Positions 43,341 to 50,965 of a stretch of 64,000 bases of DNA are shown here, piece after piece. Source of the stretch: Oscillospiraceae bacterium. GTDB taxonomy: Bacteria; Bacillota; Clostridia; Oscillospirales; Oscillospiraceae. The position numbers and the translations under genes are program-made. The DNA lies in assembly GCA_015068035.1 (NCBI GenBank), contig SVLI01000001.1, positions 1-64,000 on the forward strand, written 5' to 3'. The notes beneath the pieces were generated by a model. The model was given only the letters and a program-made list of their open reading frames with translations. It had not been told where the DNA came from and did no database searches. The first letter of the stretch is position 1; every line of letters begins with the position of its first letter.

Positions 43341-43356
43341 ATATCATAATTGATAT
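43341..43356. promoter_or_regulatory. Candidate operator palindrome
   Basis: ATATCA-TAAT-TGATAT, a perfect inverted repeat, with further ATATCAT copies at 43355-43372. It lies just downstream of the lipoprotein -10 box, where a bound repressor would block initiation. The divergent RHH protein is the obvious binder (inference). Confidence 0.55.
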
Positions 43357-43371
43357 CATTTTACATATCAT

Positions 43372-43401
43372 ATTGTAATATATCTCCATTCTTCTTGTCA
43401 A
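43372..43401 (-). promoter_or_regulatory. Sigma-A promoter of the AT-rich lipoprotein
   Basis: TTGACA (43396-43401), 18-bp spacer, TACAAT (43372-43377) on the minus strand. Confidence 0.75.
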
Positions 43402-43439
43402 TATAAAATAATATTAAAAAAGCAAGGAGTGTGCGTACT

Positions 43440-43631
43440 GTGAATGAACCCAAAAATGATGTGCTAAAATTAAAGCGACGCGGCGAGGACGGCAACAAAG
43501 TTATCACAGTCAGAATTAAAGAAGATACTCTTAGCGAAATTGATCGGATTGCAAAAGAAATCAATTATTCTCGAAATGAGTTAATCAATATTATTTTGGA
43601 ACACGGCATAAAAACAATCGAAATCGAATAG
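43440..43631 (+). CDS. Ribbon-helix-helix (CopG/Arc-type) regulator
   Basis: 63 residues from the GTG at 43440, preceded by AAGGAG (the GTG at 43431 is too close to the site). RHH core: strand VITVRIKE, helix DTLSEIDRIAKEI, turn NYSRNELI, helix NIILEHGIK. A lysine/arginine-rich N-terminal arm. AT-rich like its divergent neighbour; probably binds the palindromes between them and controls the lipoprotein. No toxin partner is visible, so an antitoxin role is not supported. Confidence 0.75.
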   Translation: MNEPKNDVLKLKRRGEDGNKVITVRIKEDTLSEIDRIAKEINYSRNELINIILEHGIKTIEIE

Positions 43632-43652
43632 TTGCTATAAAGCTTTTCATAG

Positions 43653-43708
43653 AAAAACACTCCTGATCTCTTGGGATACGCTCGATCCCATAAATCAGGA
43701 GTGTTTTT
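43653..43708. terminator. Bidirectional terminator between RHH gene and spo0A
   Basis: 15-bp perfect stem AAAAACACTCCTGAT / ATCAGGAGTGTTTTT, with a smaller TGGGATA/GATCCCA hairpin in the loop. Confidence 0.9.
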
Positions 43709-43732
43709 CCTCTCTGTTCGCTTTTATGCGCT

Positions 43733-44530
43733 TTAGAAGCTGCCCGCCTTGCGGCGCAGCGAGAGGCAGTCGGCAATCATGGCGATGAACTCGCTGTTCG
43801 TGGGCTTGCCCTTGATGTTAGAAACCGTGTAGCCGAAAAAGCGCTGCAGCGTCTCCAGATCGCCGCGGTCCCACGCCACCTCAATGGCGTGGCGGATGGC
43901 GCGCTCCACGCGCGAGGGCGTCGTCTGGAACTTCCGCGCCACGGCGGGATAGAGCGCCTTGGTCACGGCGTTGATGATCTCCATGTCGTTCACGGTGAGG
44001 ATGATGGCCTCGCGCAGATATTGATAGCCCTTGATGTGCGCGGGCACGCCGATCTCGTGGATGATGTCCGTGACGGCGGTTTCCAGCCCCTGCTCGGCCT
44101 TGCGCTTGGCCAGCGCCGCCCGATCCGCGGGAACGGCCTCCGCCGCGCGCATCGGCTGGGTGCAGGCGCAAAGGCGGATGCGTCCGAGCAGCTCTTCCAT
44201 CTCATAGGGCTTGGGCATGAAGTAGCACGCGCCGAGCTCCACAGCCTGCGCCACCACATGACTGTTGTAAAAGCCGGACACGACAAAGGGCAGCGCGCTG
44301 AGATTCATCTCCTGCAATCGGCGCAGCACACCCATTCCGTCGAGCTTCGGCAGAACAAGATCCAAAACGATCACATCCGGCTGCAAAGCTGCCGCCTTGG
44401 CCACCGCGTCGAGTCCGTCCACCGCCGTATCCAGCAGCTGAAAATGCATATCCGCTTCCAATGCCGAGGACAGCATCCCTCTGTAGTCCTCGCTTGCATC
44501 CGCGATCAGCACGCGAAGCTTGTTTTCCAT
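43733..44530 (-). CDS. spo0A: Sporulation master regulator Spo0A
   Basis: 265 residues from the ATG at 44530 (GGGAGG upstream), the normal Spo0A length. N-terminal receiver: phosphoacceptor Asp57 in [10 protein letters not shown], Lys107 in FMPKPYE. The acidic pair is reduced: IADASED has Asp11 followed by Ala12, where Bacillus has two Asp. C-terminal DNA-binding domain (about 150-262) with [20 protein letters not shown] and [18 protein letters not shown], which contacts 0A boxes. It stands alone, without spoIVB upstream. Upstream DNA holds a sigma-H-type promoter and a 0A box. Confidence 0.95.
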   Translation of the reverse strand: MENKLRVLIADASEDYRGMLSSALEADMHFQLLDTAVDGLDAVAKAAALQPDVIVLDLVLPKLDGMGVLRRLQEMNLSALPFVVSGFYNSHVVAQAVELGACYFMPKPYEMEELLGRIRLCACTQPMRAAEAVPADRAALAKRKAEQGLETAVTDIIHEIGVPAHIKGYQYLREAIILTVNDMEIINAVTKALYPAVARKFQTTPSRVERAIRHAIEVAWDRGDLETLQRFFGYTVSNIKGKPTNSEFIAMIADCLSLRRKAGSF

Positions 44531-44634
44531 AATATACCTCCCATATAGCGTGAAAATGACGGCTTTGGCAGACCTTCTGTTTGAATCCTGCAATATAGCA
44601 GAAACACCCATAATCTACCATGCCCTATGGGCGG

Positions 44635-44676
44635 ATTCACGCGAAAGCTGTCGTCTCCTGAAAAAAGCTTTCGACA
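44635..44676 (-). promoter_or_regulatory. Candidate sigma-H promoter with 0A box upstream of spo0A
   Basis: On the minus strand: TGTCGAA (44670-44676), an exact 0A box, then AGGA (44656-44659), 17 nt, GAAT (44635-44638), the spacing of a sigma-H promoter. The mRNA leader would be roughly 100 nt. The layout mirrors the sporulation promoter of Bacillus spo0A. Confidence 0.6.
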
Positions 44677-44903
44677 AAAACTGCGCTTTCCCCGCCGGGT
44701 CGTTTCCACGTTTCGCCGCATTTCGCCGCGATTCGCGCTTTTGCGCGCCGTTTCCCTATGTTCGGCGCTTTTTCGCCCGGCTTCTCCGCGCTATGACTGC
44801 GCTTCCCCCGCTTCCCCCGTGCGCGAATGTATCTTTCCGCCGCGGGAAATCTTTTTCCGAATTGTTTGTTTTTCTGTTGGAATTGTTGCTAATTGTCTCT
44901 GAC

Positions 44904-44932
44904 TTGTAATTTTTTGTTTCTTTTGGTATAAT
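44904..44932 (+). promoter_or_regulatory. Sigma-A promoter of cell-wall hydrolase gene
   Basis: TTGTAA (44904-44909), 17-bp T-rich spacer, TATAAT (44927-44932). The leader to 45262 is about 320 nt, long and GC-rich, with no gene I can support. Confidence 0.7.
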
Positions 44933-45261
44933 ATACCATAGGCGCCGACTTTGCGGCATACTTTCCGCGCGGCGTGCATAGGCTGGGAAACAGGTGCCGA
45001 ACCCGCCCCGCGGGGCACAGTTTTCCATCGCGCAGCCTGCCGCGCGAAAGATGACGCAGCTTGCTTTCCGACCACGTCGGGCGCAGACCCGCTGCGGCAG
45101 CGGCGAGGAGCCCGGCGGAATTCCCGCGCAGCGCCCCGACCCCGTCCGTTCCTCGCCCCTGATGCCGCCCCCACGATGCAGCGCGCCGCGCTGCCGGAAG
45201 CGGGTTTGGAACATTTAACGCCCTCGCCGGGCACCGCCCGGCTGAAAAGGAGGTTTTTTCT

Positions 45262-45861
45262 ATGAGCATTTGCTATTCCATCGTCTCCGCGCTCACCGCC
45301 TGCGCGCTGCTCGCCGGAGGCGCCGGCTACGAAGCGCCGGACTATCTGGAGGAGATGGTCTCCGCCGCCGTCGTGTGCGACTGGGAGGCCGGTCTGGCCG
45401 CGGAAGCCGCGCTGCGTGAGCGCAACGAACAGCTCGGGCTGCAGGAGGCGGTAATTTCCTTTGAGGATCTCTTGCTGCTGAGCAAAATCATGTATGCCGA
45501 GGCGGGCAGCGTGTGGCTGTCCGACGAATGGAAGATGTGCGTGGGCGAGGTTGTGTTAAACCGCGTGGCCTCGCCGGAGTTTGCAAACACAATCCGCGAC
45601 GTGCTCGAGCAGCCGGGACAGTATTACGGCAAGAACAATGCGTATTTTGATTCGCTCTGCCCCTCCGAGCGCTGCGTGCGTCTTGCGCTGCGGCTGCTGC
45701 TGGGCGAGCGGGTTCTGTGCGACCCCTCAGTGGTCTTTCAGGCAAACTTCGTGCAGGGCGGCGGCGTACACACCACCTTTGTCGACGGCGCGCTCGGCGC
45801 GACCTATTTCTGTTACAGCATCCGGCCGGAGATCTATGCCTTCTCCGGCGCGCTGCGCTGA
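45262..45861 (+). CDS. SleB/CwlJ-type cell wall hydrolase (Hydrolase_2)
   Basis: 199 residues behind AGGAGG. Short hydrophobic N-terminus (about 5-20), possible signal peptide. The catalytic domain (about 70-195) has LLSKIMYAEAGS (catalytic Glu in YAEA), CVGEVVLNRVASPEF, and the family VFQANFVQGGGVHTTF. Relatives break spore-cortex or vegetative peptidoglycan. The neighbouring spo0A (divergent) and the spoIIIA genes hint at a spore role, but the promoter is of vegetative type. Confidence 0.85.
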   Translation: MSICYSIVSALTACALLAGGAGYEAPDYLEEMVSAAVVCDWEAGLAAEAALRERNEQLGLQEAVISFEDLLLLSKIMYAEAGSVWLSDEWKMCVGEVVLNRVASPEFANTIRDVLEQPGQYYGKNNAYFDSLCPSERCVRLALRLLLGERVLCDPSVVFQANFVQGGGVHTTFVDGALGATYFCYSIRPEIYAFSGALR

Positions 45862-45869
45862 GCCAAGCA

Positions 45870-45908
45870 AAAGAGCCGACCGTATTTTCTTACGGTCGGC
45901 TCTTTTTT
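45870..45908. terminator. Terminator between cell-wall hydrolase and marR genes
   Basis: 14-bp perfect stem AAGAGCCGACCGTA / TACGGTCGGCTCTT (45871-45904) with T tail on the plus strand. Confidence 0.92.
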
Positions 45909-45914
45909 GCATTT

Positions 45915-46385
45915 TCAGCGTTCGCTCTGCTCCAGATTGTCCTTCATCCGCCGGAGGAAGGAGATCAGCTGCTGCCGTTCCGCTTCGGAAAAGCCGCCGA
46001 GCATTTCTTCGCTGACGCTCTCGATGCACCTACGGCACTCCGAGGCGGCCTGCTTGCCCTGCTCCGTGAGCGCGGGCAGCTTGCGGCGCATATCGCCGGG
46101 ATCCGGTTTCCGCTCGATGTAACCCTGCCGCTCCAGACTCTTGAGCGAGGCCGTCACGGTCGGGTTGGAAACGTGGAGTGACCGCGCAAGGTCATTTTGC
46201 GAAATGGTGTTGCCCATATCCTCCGAATCCTGCATCACCATCAGGATAACGGGCTGTCCCGGGTCCTCGCCGGGGCGATAGGGCATTTTGGCTTTGGATA
46301 CCTGTCTGTGAAGCTTCGCGATATGACGCAGCAGCCAGCCGACAGACGCGTGGTCGGTTTCTTTCTGATGCCAGTTCTGGATCAT
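45915..46385 (-). CDS. MarR-family transcriptional regulator
   Basis: 156 residues from the ATG at 46385. Winged helix-turn-helix: NTISQNDLARSLHVSNPTVTASLKSLERQGYIERK, then the wing DPGDMRRKLPALTEQGK. N- and C-terminal helices form the dimer. A 17-bp palindrome (46443-46459) in the gap toward spoIIIAA is the probable autoregulatory operator. No transporter or enzyme gene is adjacent that would point to its effector. Confidence 0.9.
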   Translation of the reverse strand: MIQNWHQKETDHASVGWLLRHIAKLHRQVSKAKMPYRPGEDPGQPVILMVMQDSEDMGNTISQNDLARSLHVSNPTVTASLKSLERQGYIERKPDPGDMRRKLPALTEQGKQAASECRRCIESVSEEMLGGFSEAERQQLISFLRRMKDNLEQSER

Positions 46386-46442
46386 CCTGCACACCGCCTT
46401 GTATCTTGTATATTTGTTTCACGACGCGATAAATTCCCATTG

Positions 46443-46459
46443 TAATTTAGTACAAATTA
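46443..46459. promoter_or_regulatory. Candidate MarR operator
   Basis: TAATTT-AGTAC-AAATTA, perfect inverted repeat, extended by TGT/ACA on the outside. Lies between marR and spoIIIAA. Confidence 0.6.
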
Positions 46460-46467
46460 ACACATTC

Positions 46468-46474
46468 TGTCGAA
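46468..46474 (+). promoter_or_regulatory. Candidate 0A box upstream of spoIIIAA
   Basis: Exact TGTCGAA 125 bp before spoIIIAA. A 7-mer is expected several times by chance in a window this size, so only the position makes it interesting. Confidence 0.35.
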
Positions 46475-46598
46475 ATAATCAAGCATAATTCTCGCTTTTT
46501 GCAAATAAATATGGCATATCGGGGGGCTTTTCTCCGGCCTTTTCGCCGTGTGCATCGCGCTGAACCGGCCGAAAATCCGAAGTCCCGGGAGGACAAGC

Positions 46599-47477
46599 AT
46601 GGAAATTGCCTATCAAAAGGCCACGGCGCTGCTGCCGGAGCCGTGGCGCAGCGCGGCGCGCGCGCTGCCGGAAAAGGACTGCAGCGTGGCCGAGGAGATC
46701 CGCCTGCGCGTCGGACAGGCCGCAAGCGTTTTGCTGCCGCGCGGGGAAGTTCCCCTCTCCGGCGCGGGCGCCGTGACGGCCTCCGCGCTGCGCGATCTGC
46801 TCGAGCGCGCCTCCGGCGCCTCCGTCCACGCGGTCAGCCAGCAGCTCCGCCATGGCTTTGTCACGGCACCGGGCGGCCTGCGCGTCGGCTTTTGCGGCGA
46901 GGCCGTAACGGAAATGGGACAGCTTCGCACCCTGCGCGCATTTTCCTCCGCCGTCATCCGCATCCCGCGGGAGGTCAGGGGCTGCGCGGATGCGCTCTTC
47001 CCCGCGCTCTGCCCGGGCGGAGAATTCGTCTCCACGCTGCTGCTCGCGCCGCCCGGCGGCGGAAAAACCACGCTCGCGCGCGAGCTGATCCGTCTGCTTT
47101 CGGAAAGCGGAACGCGCGTTGCCGTCGCGGACGAGCGCGGGGAGCTTGGCGGCGCGGGCGGCTTTTCGCTCGGCGCGAGGGCGGACGTGCTCTCCTTCGC
47201 CCCGAAGGCGGAGGGCGCGATGCTGCTGCTGCGCGCAATGAATCCGCAGGTGCTCGCCATGGACGAGATCACCGCCGCGCAGGATCTGGAAGCCATCGCG
47301 CTGGCGGTGGGCTGCGGCGTGCGGCTGCTTGCCACCGCGCACGCGCGCGATGTTTCCTCCCTCTCCCGCCGCCCGCTCTACCGTGAACTTCGCGCGCTCG
47401 GCGCGTTTGACCGGGCGGTCGTCATCCGCTGTGCGGCGGACGGGTCTCGCGTTTACCGCGCGGAGGCGCTTTCATGA
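46599..47477 (+). CDS. spoIIIAA: Stage III sporulation protein AA (ATPase)
   Basis: 292 residues from the ATG at 46599 (GGGAGG upstream). Walker A PPGGGKTT, VADERGELGG, Walker B LAMDEI, and ALAVGCGVRLLATAHA. It is the cytosolic ATPase of the SpoIIIA-SpoIIQ secretion-like channel linking mother cell and forespore. The stop overlaps the spoIIIAB start. Normally eight genes AA to AH follow in one operon; only AB follows here. Confidence 0.92.
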   Translation: MEIAYQKATALLPEPWRSAARALPEKDCSVAEEIRLRVGQAASVLLPRGEVPLSGAGAVTASALRDLLERASGASVHAVSQQLRHGFVTAPGGLRVGFCGEAVTEMGQLRTLRAFSSAVIRIPREVRGCADALFPALCPGGEFVSTLLLAPPGGGKTTLARELIRLLSESGTRVAVADERGELGGAGGFSLGARADVLSFAPKAEGAMLLLRAMNPQVLAMDEITAAQDLEAIALAVGCGVRLLATAHARDVSSLSRRPLYRELRALGAFDRAVVIRCAADGSRVYRAEALS

Positions 47478-47992
47478 CGGCGCTTCGTCTGCTGGGCGCG
47501 GCCTGCGTCGTGTTCGGCTGCGCAATGCGGGGCTTTTTCGCCGCGCGGGGGCTGCGTCAGCGCGCGGAGGCGCTCCTTTCCGTTTGCGAAACGCTGGAGA
47601 TGCTCAAAAGCGAGCTTTCCGAGCTCTGCGCGCCGCTGCCGGAAATTCTCTCCCGCCTGAAAACCGAAGCGCCCGACCCCTGCCGAAACTGGCTCGCCGC
47701 GCTGGAAGCGCAGCTTTCTGCCGGTGATGTGCGCTTTGCCGAGCTTTGGCGCGAAACGCTCAATTCCTGCCCGCCGGGCGGACTCGACGGTGAGGCGCTG
47801 CATCAGCTTGCGCTGCTCGCGCCGAGCCTCGGCCGCTATGACGCGCCGGAGCAGTGTTGCGCCATTGAACGCTGCCTGCGCGCGCTGCGCGAGGCACACT
47901 CGCGCGCCACCGAGCGCGCACGCACACAGGGTCGGCTGTATTCCGGGCTCGGCGTCGCCGCCGGACTGCTGCTGGCAATCGTGCTGCTTTAA
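47474..47992 (+). CDS. spoIIIAB: Stage III sporulation protein AB
   Basis: 172 residues, the usual size. A single N-terminal hydrophobic helix (about 4-20), a helical body with VCETLEMLKSELSELCAPLPEIL, and a C-terminal helix (GVAAGLLLAIVLL), as in the type II secretion GspF-like SpoIIIAB. Translationally coupled to spoIIIAA. No spoIIIAC lies downstream; the next gene is thyA after 373 bp. Confidence 0.88.
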   Translation: MTALRLLGAACVVFGCAMRGFFAARGLRQRAEALLSVCETLEMLKSELSELCAPLPEILSRLKTEAPDPCRNWLAALEAQLSAGDVRFAELWRETLNSCPPGGLDGEALHQLALLAPSLGRYDAPEQCCAIERCLRALREAHSRATERARTQGRLYSGLGVAAGLLLAIVLL

Positions 47993-48278
47993 GCTGCCTC
48001 GCACCCATTCTCTCCGCCGCCGCGCGCTGCGGCGGAGAGGTTTCCCCGCGGCGCAAGATCTTTCCCGATGCGCGCCTCGCACCCATCCCGCTTGCCCGCC
48101 GTTCCTCGTGTCCATACGCAGTACGGATTCGTCCCGACGGCGCAGCGCGCCGATTTGCCGCGCCGCCAAGCAGCGCACTGCACCCCGGCGCGCCTTTCTC
48201 CCCATCCTGCATCCGTTTTCCTCTCCGCCCCCCCACTTTCGCGCACCCATCCTCCCCCCAACGCGCCCCCTTTGCCCC
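47993..48278 (+). other. Gene-free C-rich stretch where spoIIIAC-AH would be expected
   Basis: Contains a hairpin CTCTCCGCCGC/GCGGCGGAGAG (48010-48038) just after spoIIIAB and short repeats of CCTCGCACCCAT (47998, 48075). The end is C-rich, G-poor. No sporulation gene remnant could be recognised in any frame. Confidence 0.6.
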
Positions 48279-48307
48279 TTGCCAAGCTTGACAAACTGTG
48301 TTAAGAT
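48279..48307 (+). promoter_or_regulatory. Sigma-A promoter of thyA-folA
   Basis: TTGCCA (48279-48284), 17-bp spacer, TAAGAT (48302-48307). Confidence 0.6.
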
Positions 48308-48365
48308 GAAGCAAAGAAATATCCCGGCAAAAACCGGGAAAATCAACGCTACGGGAGGAGTCAAC

Positions 48366-49196
48366 ATGAGCCGCGCCGACGAAATTTTCATTCAAAACTG
48401 CCGTGAGATTCTGGAAACCGGCATCTGGGACACGGACCGTGAGGTGCGCCCCCGCTGGGAGGACGGCACCCCCGCCCACACCATCAAGAAATTCGGCATT
48501 GTCAACCGCTATGACCTGCGGGAGGAATTCCCGATTCTGACCATCCGCCGCACCTATCTCAAAAGCGCGATCGATGAGCTGCTCTGGATCTGGCAGGCGA
48601 AGTCGAACAGCGTCAAGGAGCTGCGCACCCGCGTGTGGGACGCATGGGCGGACGAAAACGGCTCCATCGGCAAGGCCTACGGCTATCAGCTCGGTGTGAA
48701 GCACCACTATCCCGAGGGGGATATGGATCAGGTGGACCGTGTGCTGTACGATCTGAAGAACAATCCCGCCTCCCGCCGCATCCTCACAAACCTCTATAAT
48801 TTCTCCGATCTGAGCGAAATGGCGCTGTATCCCTGCGCCTATTCGATGACCTTCAACGTCTCGGGCAACACGCTCAACGCCATTCTCAACCAGCGCAGTC
48901 AGGACATGCTCACCGCGAACAACTGGAACGTATGCCAGTACGCGGTGCTCACGCATATGTTCGCACAGGCCGCGGGGCTGGAAGCGGGCGAGCTGATGCA
49001 CGTGATTGCAGACGCGCACATCTATGACCGGCACGTGCCCGCCGTGGAAAAGATGATCCAGAGCACGCCCAAGGCCGCGCCGAAGTTTGTCATCGACAAA
49101 TCCGTGACGGATTTCTATGCCTTCACGCGCGACAGCTTCAATCTGGAAAACTACGAGTTCTGCGAGTTTGACGGGGAAATTCCCGTTGCGGTCTGA
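48366..49196 (+). CDS. thyA: Thymidylate synthase ThyA
   Basis: 276 residues from the ATG at 48366 (GGGAGG upstream). Makes dTMP from dUMP using methylene-tetrahydrofolate. Nucleophile Cys157 in ALYPCAYSMTF; QRSQDMLTANNWN and DAHIYDRH are substrate-binding signatures. Followed after 13 bp by the dihydrofolate reductase gene that regenerates its cofactor. Confidence 0.96.
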   Translation: MSRADEIFIQNCREILETGIWDTDREVRPRWEDGTPAHTIKKFGIVNRYDLREEFPILTIRRTYLKSAIDELLWIWQAKSNSVKELRTRVWDAWADENGSIGKAYGYQLGVKHHYPEGDMDQVDRVLYDLKNNPASRRILTNLYNFSDLSEMALYPCAYSMTFNVSGNTLNAILNQRSQDMLTANNWNVCQYAVLTHMFAQAAGLEAGELMHVIADAHIYDRHVPAVEKMIQSTPKAAPKFVIDKSVTDFYAFTRDSFNLENYEFCEFDGEIPVAV

Positions 49197-49209
49197 CGGG
49201 AGCAAAGCC

Positions 49210-49689
49210 ATGAACGCAGTCGTAGCGGTTTACAGCGATTGGGGCATCGGCTGCGGCGGCACGCAGCCCCTCGTCGTCAAGGCGGACAGAAAGCATTTCC
49301 GGGAAGTCACCGGCAGCGGCGCCGTCATCGTCGGGCGCAAAACGCTTGCCGATTTCCCCGGCGGCAAGCCGCTCAAGGGCCGGCGCAACATCGTGCTCAC
49401 GCGGCAGACGCTGGAAATTCCGGGCGCGGAGACCGCGAAGGATGTCTCGGAGGCCTGCGCAAAAACGCTTGGCGAGGCGGAGGTTTTCGTCATCGGCGGC
49501 GAGAGCGTGTATCGCGCCATGCTGCCCCACCTCACGCGCGTTTACGTCACGAAGATTGACGCGCAGCCTGTTTCGGACGTCTTTTTCCCCAATCTGGACG
49601 CGGACGAAAGCTGGCAGATCACCGAGCGCAGCGGCCTTCTGGAAGAGGACGGCCTGCAGTACGAATTTCTGACCTACGAGCGGAAATAA
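49210..49689 (+). CDS. folA: Dihydrofolate reductase FolA
   Basis: 159 residues from the ATG at 49210, GGGAGC upstream. DHFR landmarks: AVVAVYSDWGIGCGG (active-site loop), VIVGRKTLADFPGG, RRNIVLTRQ, VFVIGGESVYRAMLP. The usual LPW of the active loop reads QPLVV, a deviation seen in some anaerobes. Reduces dihydrofolate to tetrahydrofolate after ThyA. Confidence 0.92.
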   Translation: MNAVVAVYSDWGIGCGGTQPLVVKADRKHFREVTGSGAVIVGRKTLADFPGGKPLKGRRNIVLTRQTLEIPGAETAKDVSEACAKTLGEAEVFVIGGESVYRAMLPHLTRVYVTKIDAQPVSDVFFPNLDADESWQITERSGLLEEDGLQYEFLTYERK

Positions 49690-49736
49690 GCCCGCAAGTC
49701 CGGGCTGCACGCAGAGCAAAAACGCATATAAAGCGC

Positions 49737-49773
49737 AAAAACGCCCCGACATGAGCCGTCGGGGCGTTTTTCG
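49737..49773. terminator. Terminator shared by folA and degV
   Basis: 14-bp perfect stem AAAAACGCCCCGAC / GTCGGGGCGTTTTT (49737-49771) between converging genes. Confidence 0.92.
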
Positions 49774-49819
49774 TTTCTTTATAGATGATGCAGCGCACCC
49801 AGGCTTTGCGCGCGGGGAT

Positions 49820-50713
49820 TTATTCTCCCTCCGCGTAGCCCTTCATCGTGCGGGGCTTGCCGAAGAAGAAGGCCGCCATCAGGCCGGGACCGCAGTTGGC
49901 GCCGATCGTGGCGCCGATGTAGGTGTAATACACATCGCGGAAGCCGAATTTTTCGCGGATTTCCTCGCCGAACTTGCGCGCCTTTTCCTCCACGTCGGAG
50001 TGGCAGATCATCAGCGTCTGCTCCCCGGCGTCCTCCACAAGGCCGCCGATGATCTCATGAATGCGGCTGATCGTCGGGCCGAGCTTGCGCACGCGCTCCT
50101 GCACGATCAGATGCCCCTCCAAATCCAGATTCAGAATGGGGCAGATCTGCAGCATGGTGCCGATGGCGGCGCTTGCGCGGGAGCAGCGTCCGCTGCGGCG
50201 CAGATATTTCAGCTCATCGGTGGTGTACCAGGTGTTGACCTTCGCCTTGTTCGCCTCCATATAATCGCGCGCTTCCTCGACGGTGGCGCCGCCGTCGCGC
50301 AGCTCGGCGGCCTTGAGCACCAGCATGCCGTAGCCGACGGAGCAGAGCGTGGAGTCCACAACATAGATCTTCGCGCCCGGAATCTCCTGCATGAGCTCCT
50401 CCGCCGCCAGGCAGGCGTTGCGATAAGTGCCGGACACCGCGCTTCCGATGCCGGTGTGCAGGATGGGCAGACCCTCGGCCAGCAGCGGCCGCCAGAACTC
50501 GACAAACTGCGCCGGATTGATCTGGCTGGTGCGCGGCGCAGCGCCCGCGCGCATCTTCTCATAAAACGCATGGAGATCCTCCGGCAGCATCGTGTCCGTG
50601 AAAACCTCTCCGTCGATCTCATACTGCATCAGGAAGGGGATAATCCCTCTCTTATCCACCTCGCTGCGCGGAAGATCGCAGCCCGAATCCGTCGTAATCA
50701 GAAATTTTTTCAT
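49820..50713 (-). CDS. DegV-family fatty-acid-binding protein
   Basis: 297 residues from the ATG at 50713 (GGAGAG upstream). TTDSGCDLP, TSQINPAQF, GIGSAVSGTYRNA, and LGPTISRIHEII fit the DegV fold, a two-domain protein that binds one fatty acid; FakB proteins of this family present acyl chains to the FakA kinase. No fakA/DhaK-like gene is adjacent. Own promoter. Confidence 0.92.
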   Translation of the reverse strand: MKKFLITTDSGCDLPRSEVDKRGIIPFLMQYEIDGEVFTDTMLPEDLHAFYEKMRAGAAPRTSQINPAQFVEFWRPLLAEGLPILHTGIGSAVSGTYRNACLAAEELMQEIPGAKIYVVDSTLCSVGYGMLVLKAAELRDGGATVEEARDYMEANKAKVNTWYTTDELKYLRRSGRCSRASAAIGTMLQICPILNLDLEGHLIVQERVRKLGPTISRIHEIIGGLVEDAGEQTLMICHSDVEEKARKFGEEIREKFGFRDVYYTYIGATIGANCGPGLMAAFFFGKPRTMKGYAEGE

Positions 50714-50756
50714 CTTGGTTCTCTCCGTGTTTCCGCATATCGGGGATTTTTTGTAC

Positions 50757-50785
50757 ATTATACGCCGGGAAAACCCAAATTTCAA
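50757..50785 (-). promoter_or_regulatory. Sigma-A promoter of degV
   Basis: TTGAAA (50780-50785), 17-bp spacer, TATAAT (50757-50762) on the minus strand. Confidence 0.85.
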
Positions 50786-50965
50786 GAAAGAATTGCGCGC
50801 GCCACCCATAACGCCGCCGTCGCTGCGCGCGCTGCGGCGCAAATATTCCGCCGTTTCCGCGCTGCGTAAAAACGGAAAACGCCGCCGCCCGCCTCCCGAA
50901 GCACAGCGCGTCCCCACGGAAAACGGTGCCGCAAAAGCGCCGAACGGAAAATGCGCGCAAGCACC

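Noticed and set aside
43440-43631. Antitoxin of a toxin-antitoxin pair
   Set aside because: The RHH protein has no adjacent toxin-like gene; its divergent neighbour is a lipoprotein.
44951-45265. 104-codon frame ahead of the cell-wall hydrolase gene
   Set aside because: Arg/Ala/Pro-rich, no ribosome site, ends by overlapping the real start; looks like untranslated leader.
48288-48307. TTGACA-TAAGAT as thyA promoter
   Set aside because: Spacer of 8 bp is too short; TTGCCA at 48279 gives a 17-bp spacer and was used instead.
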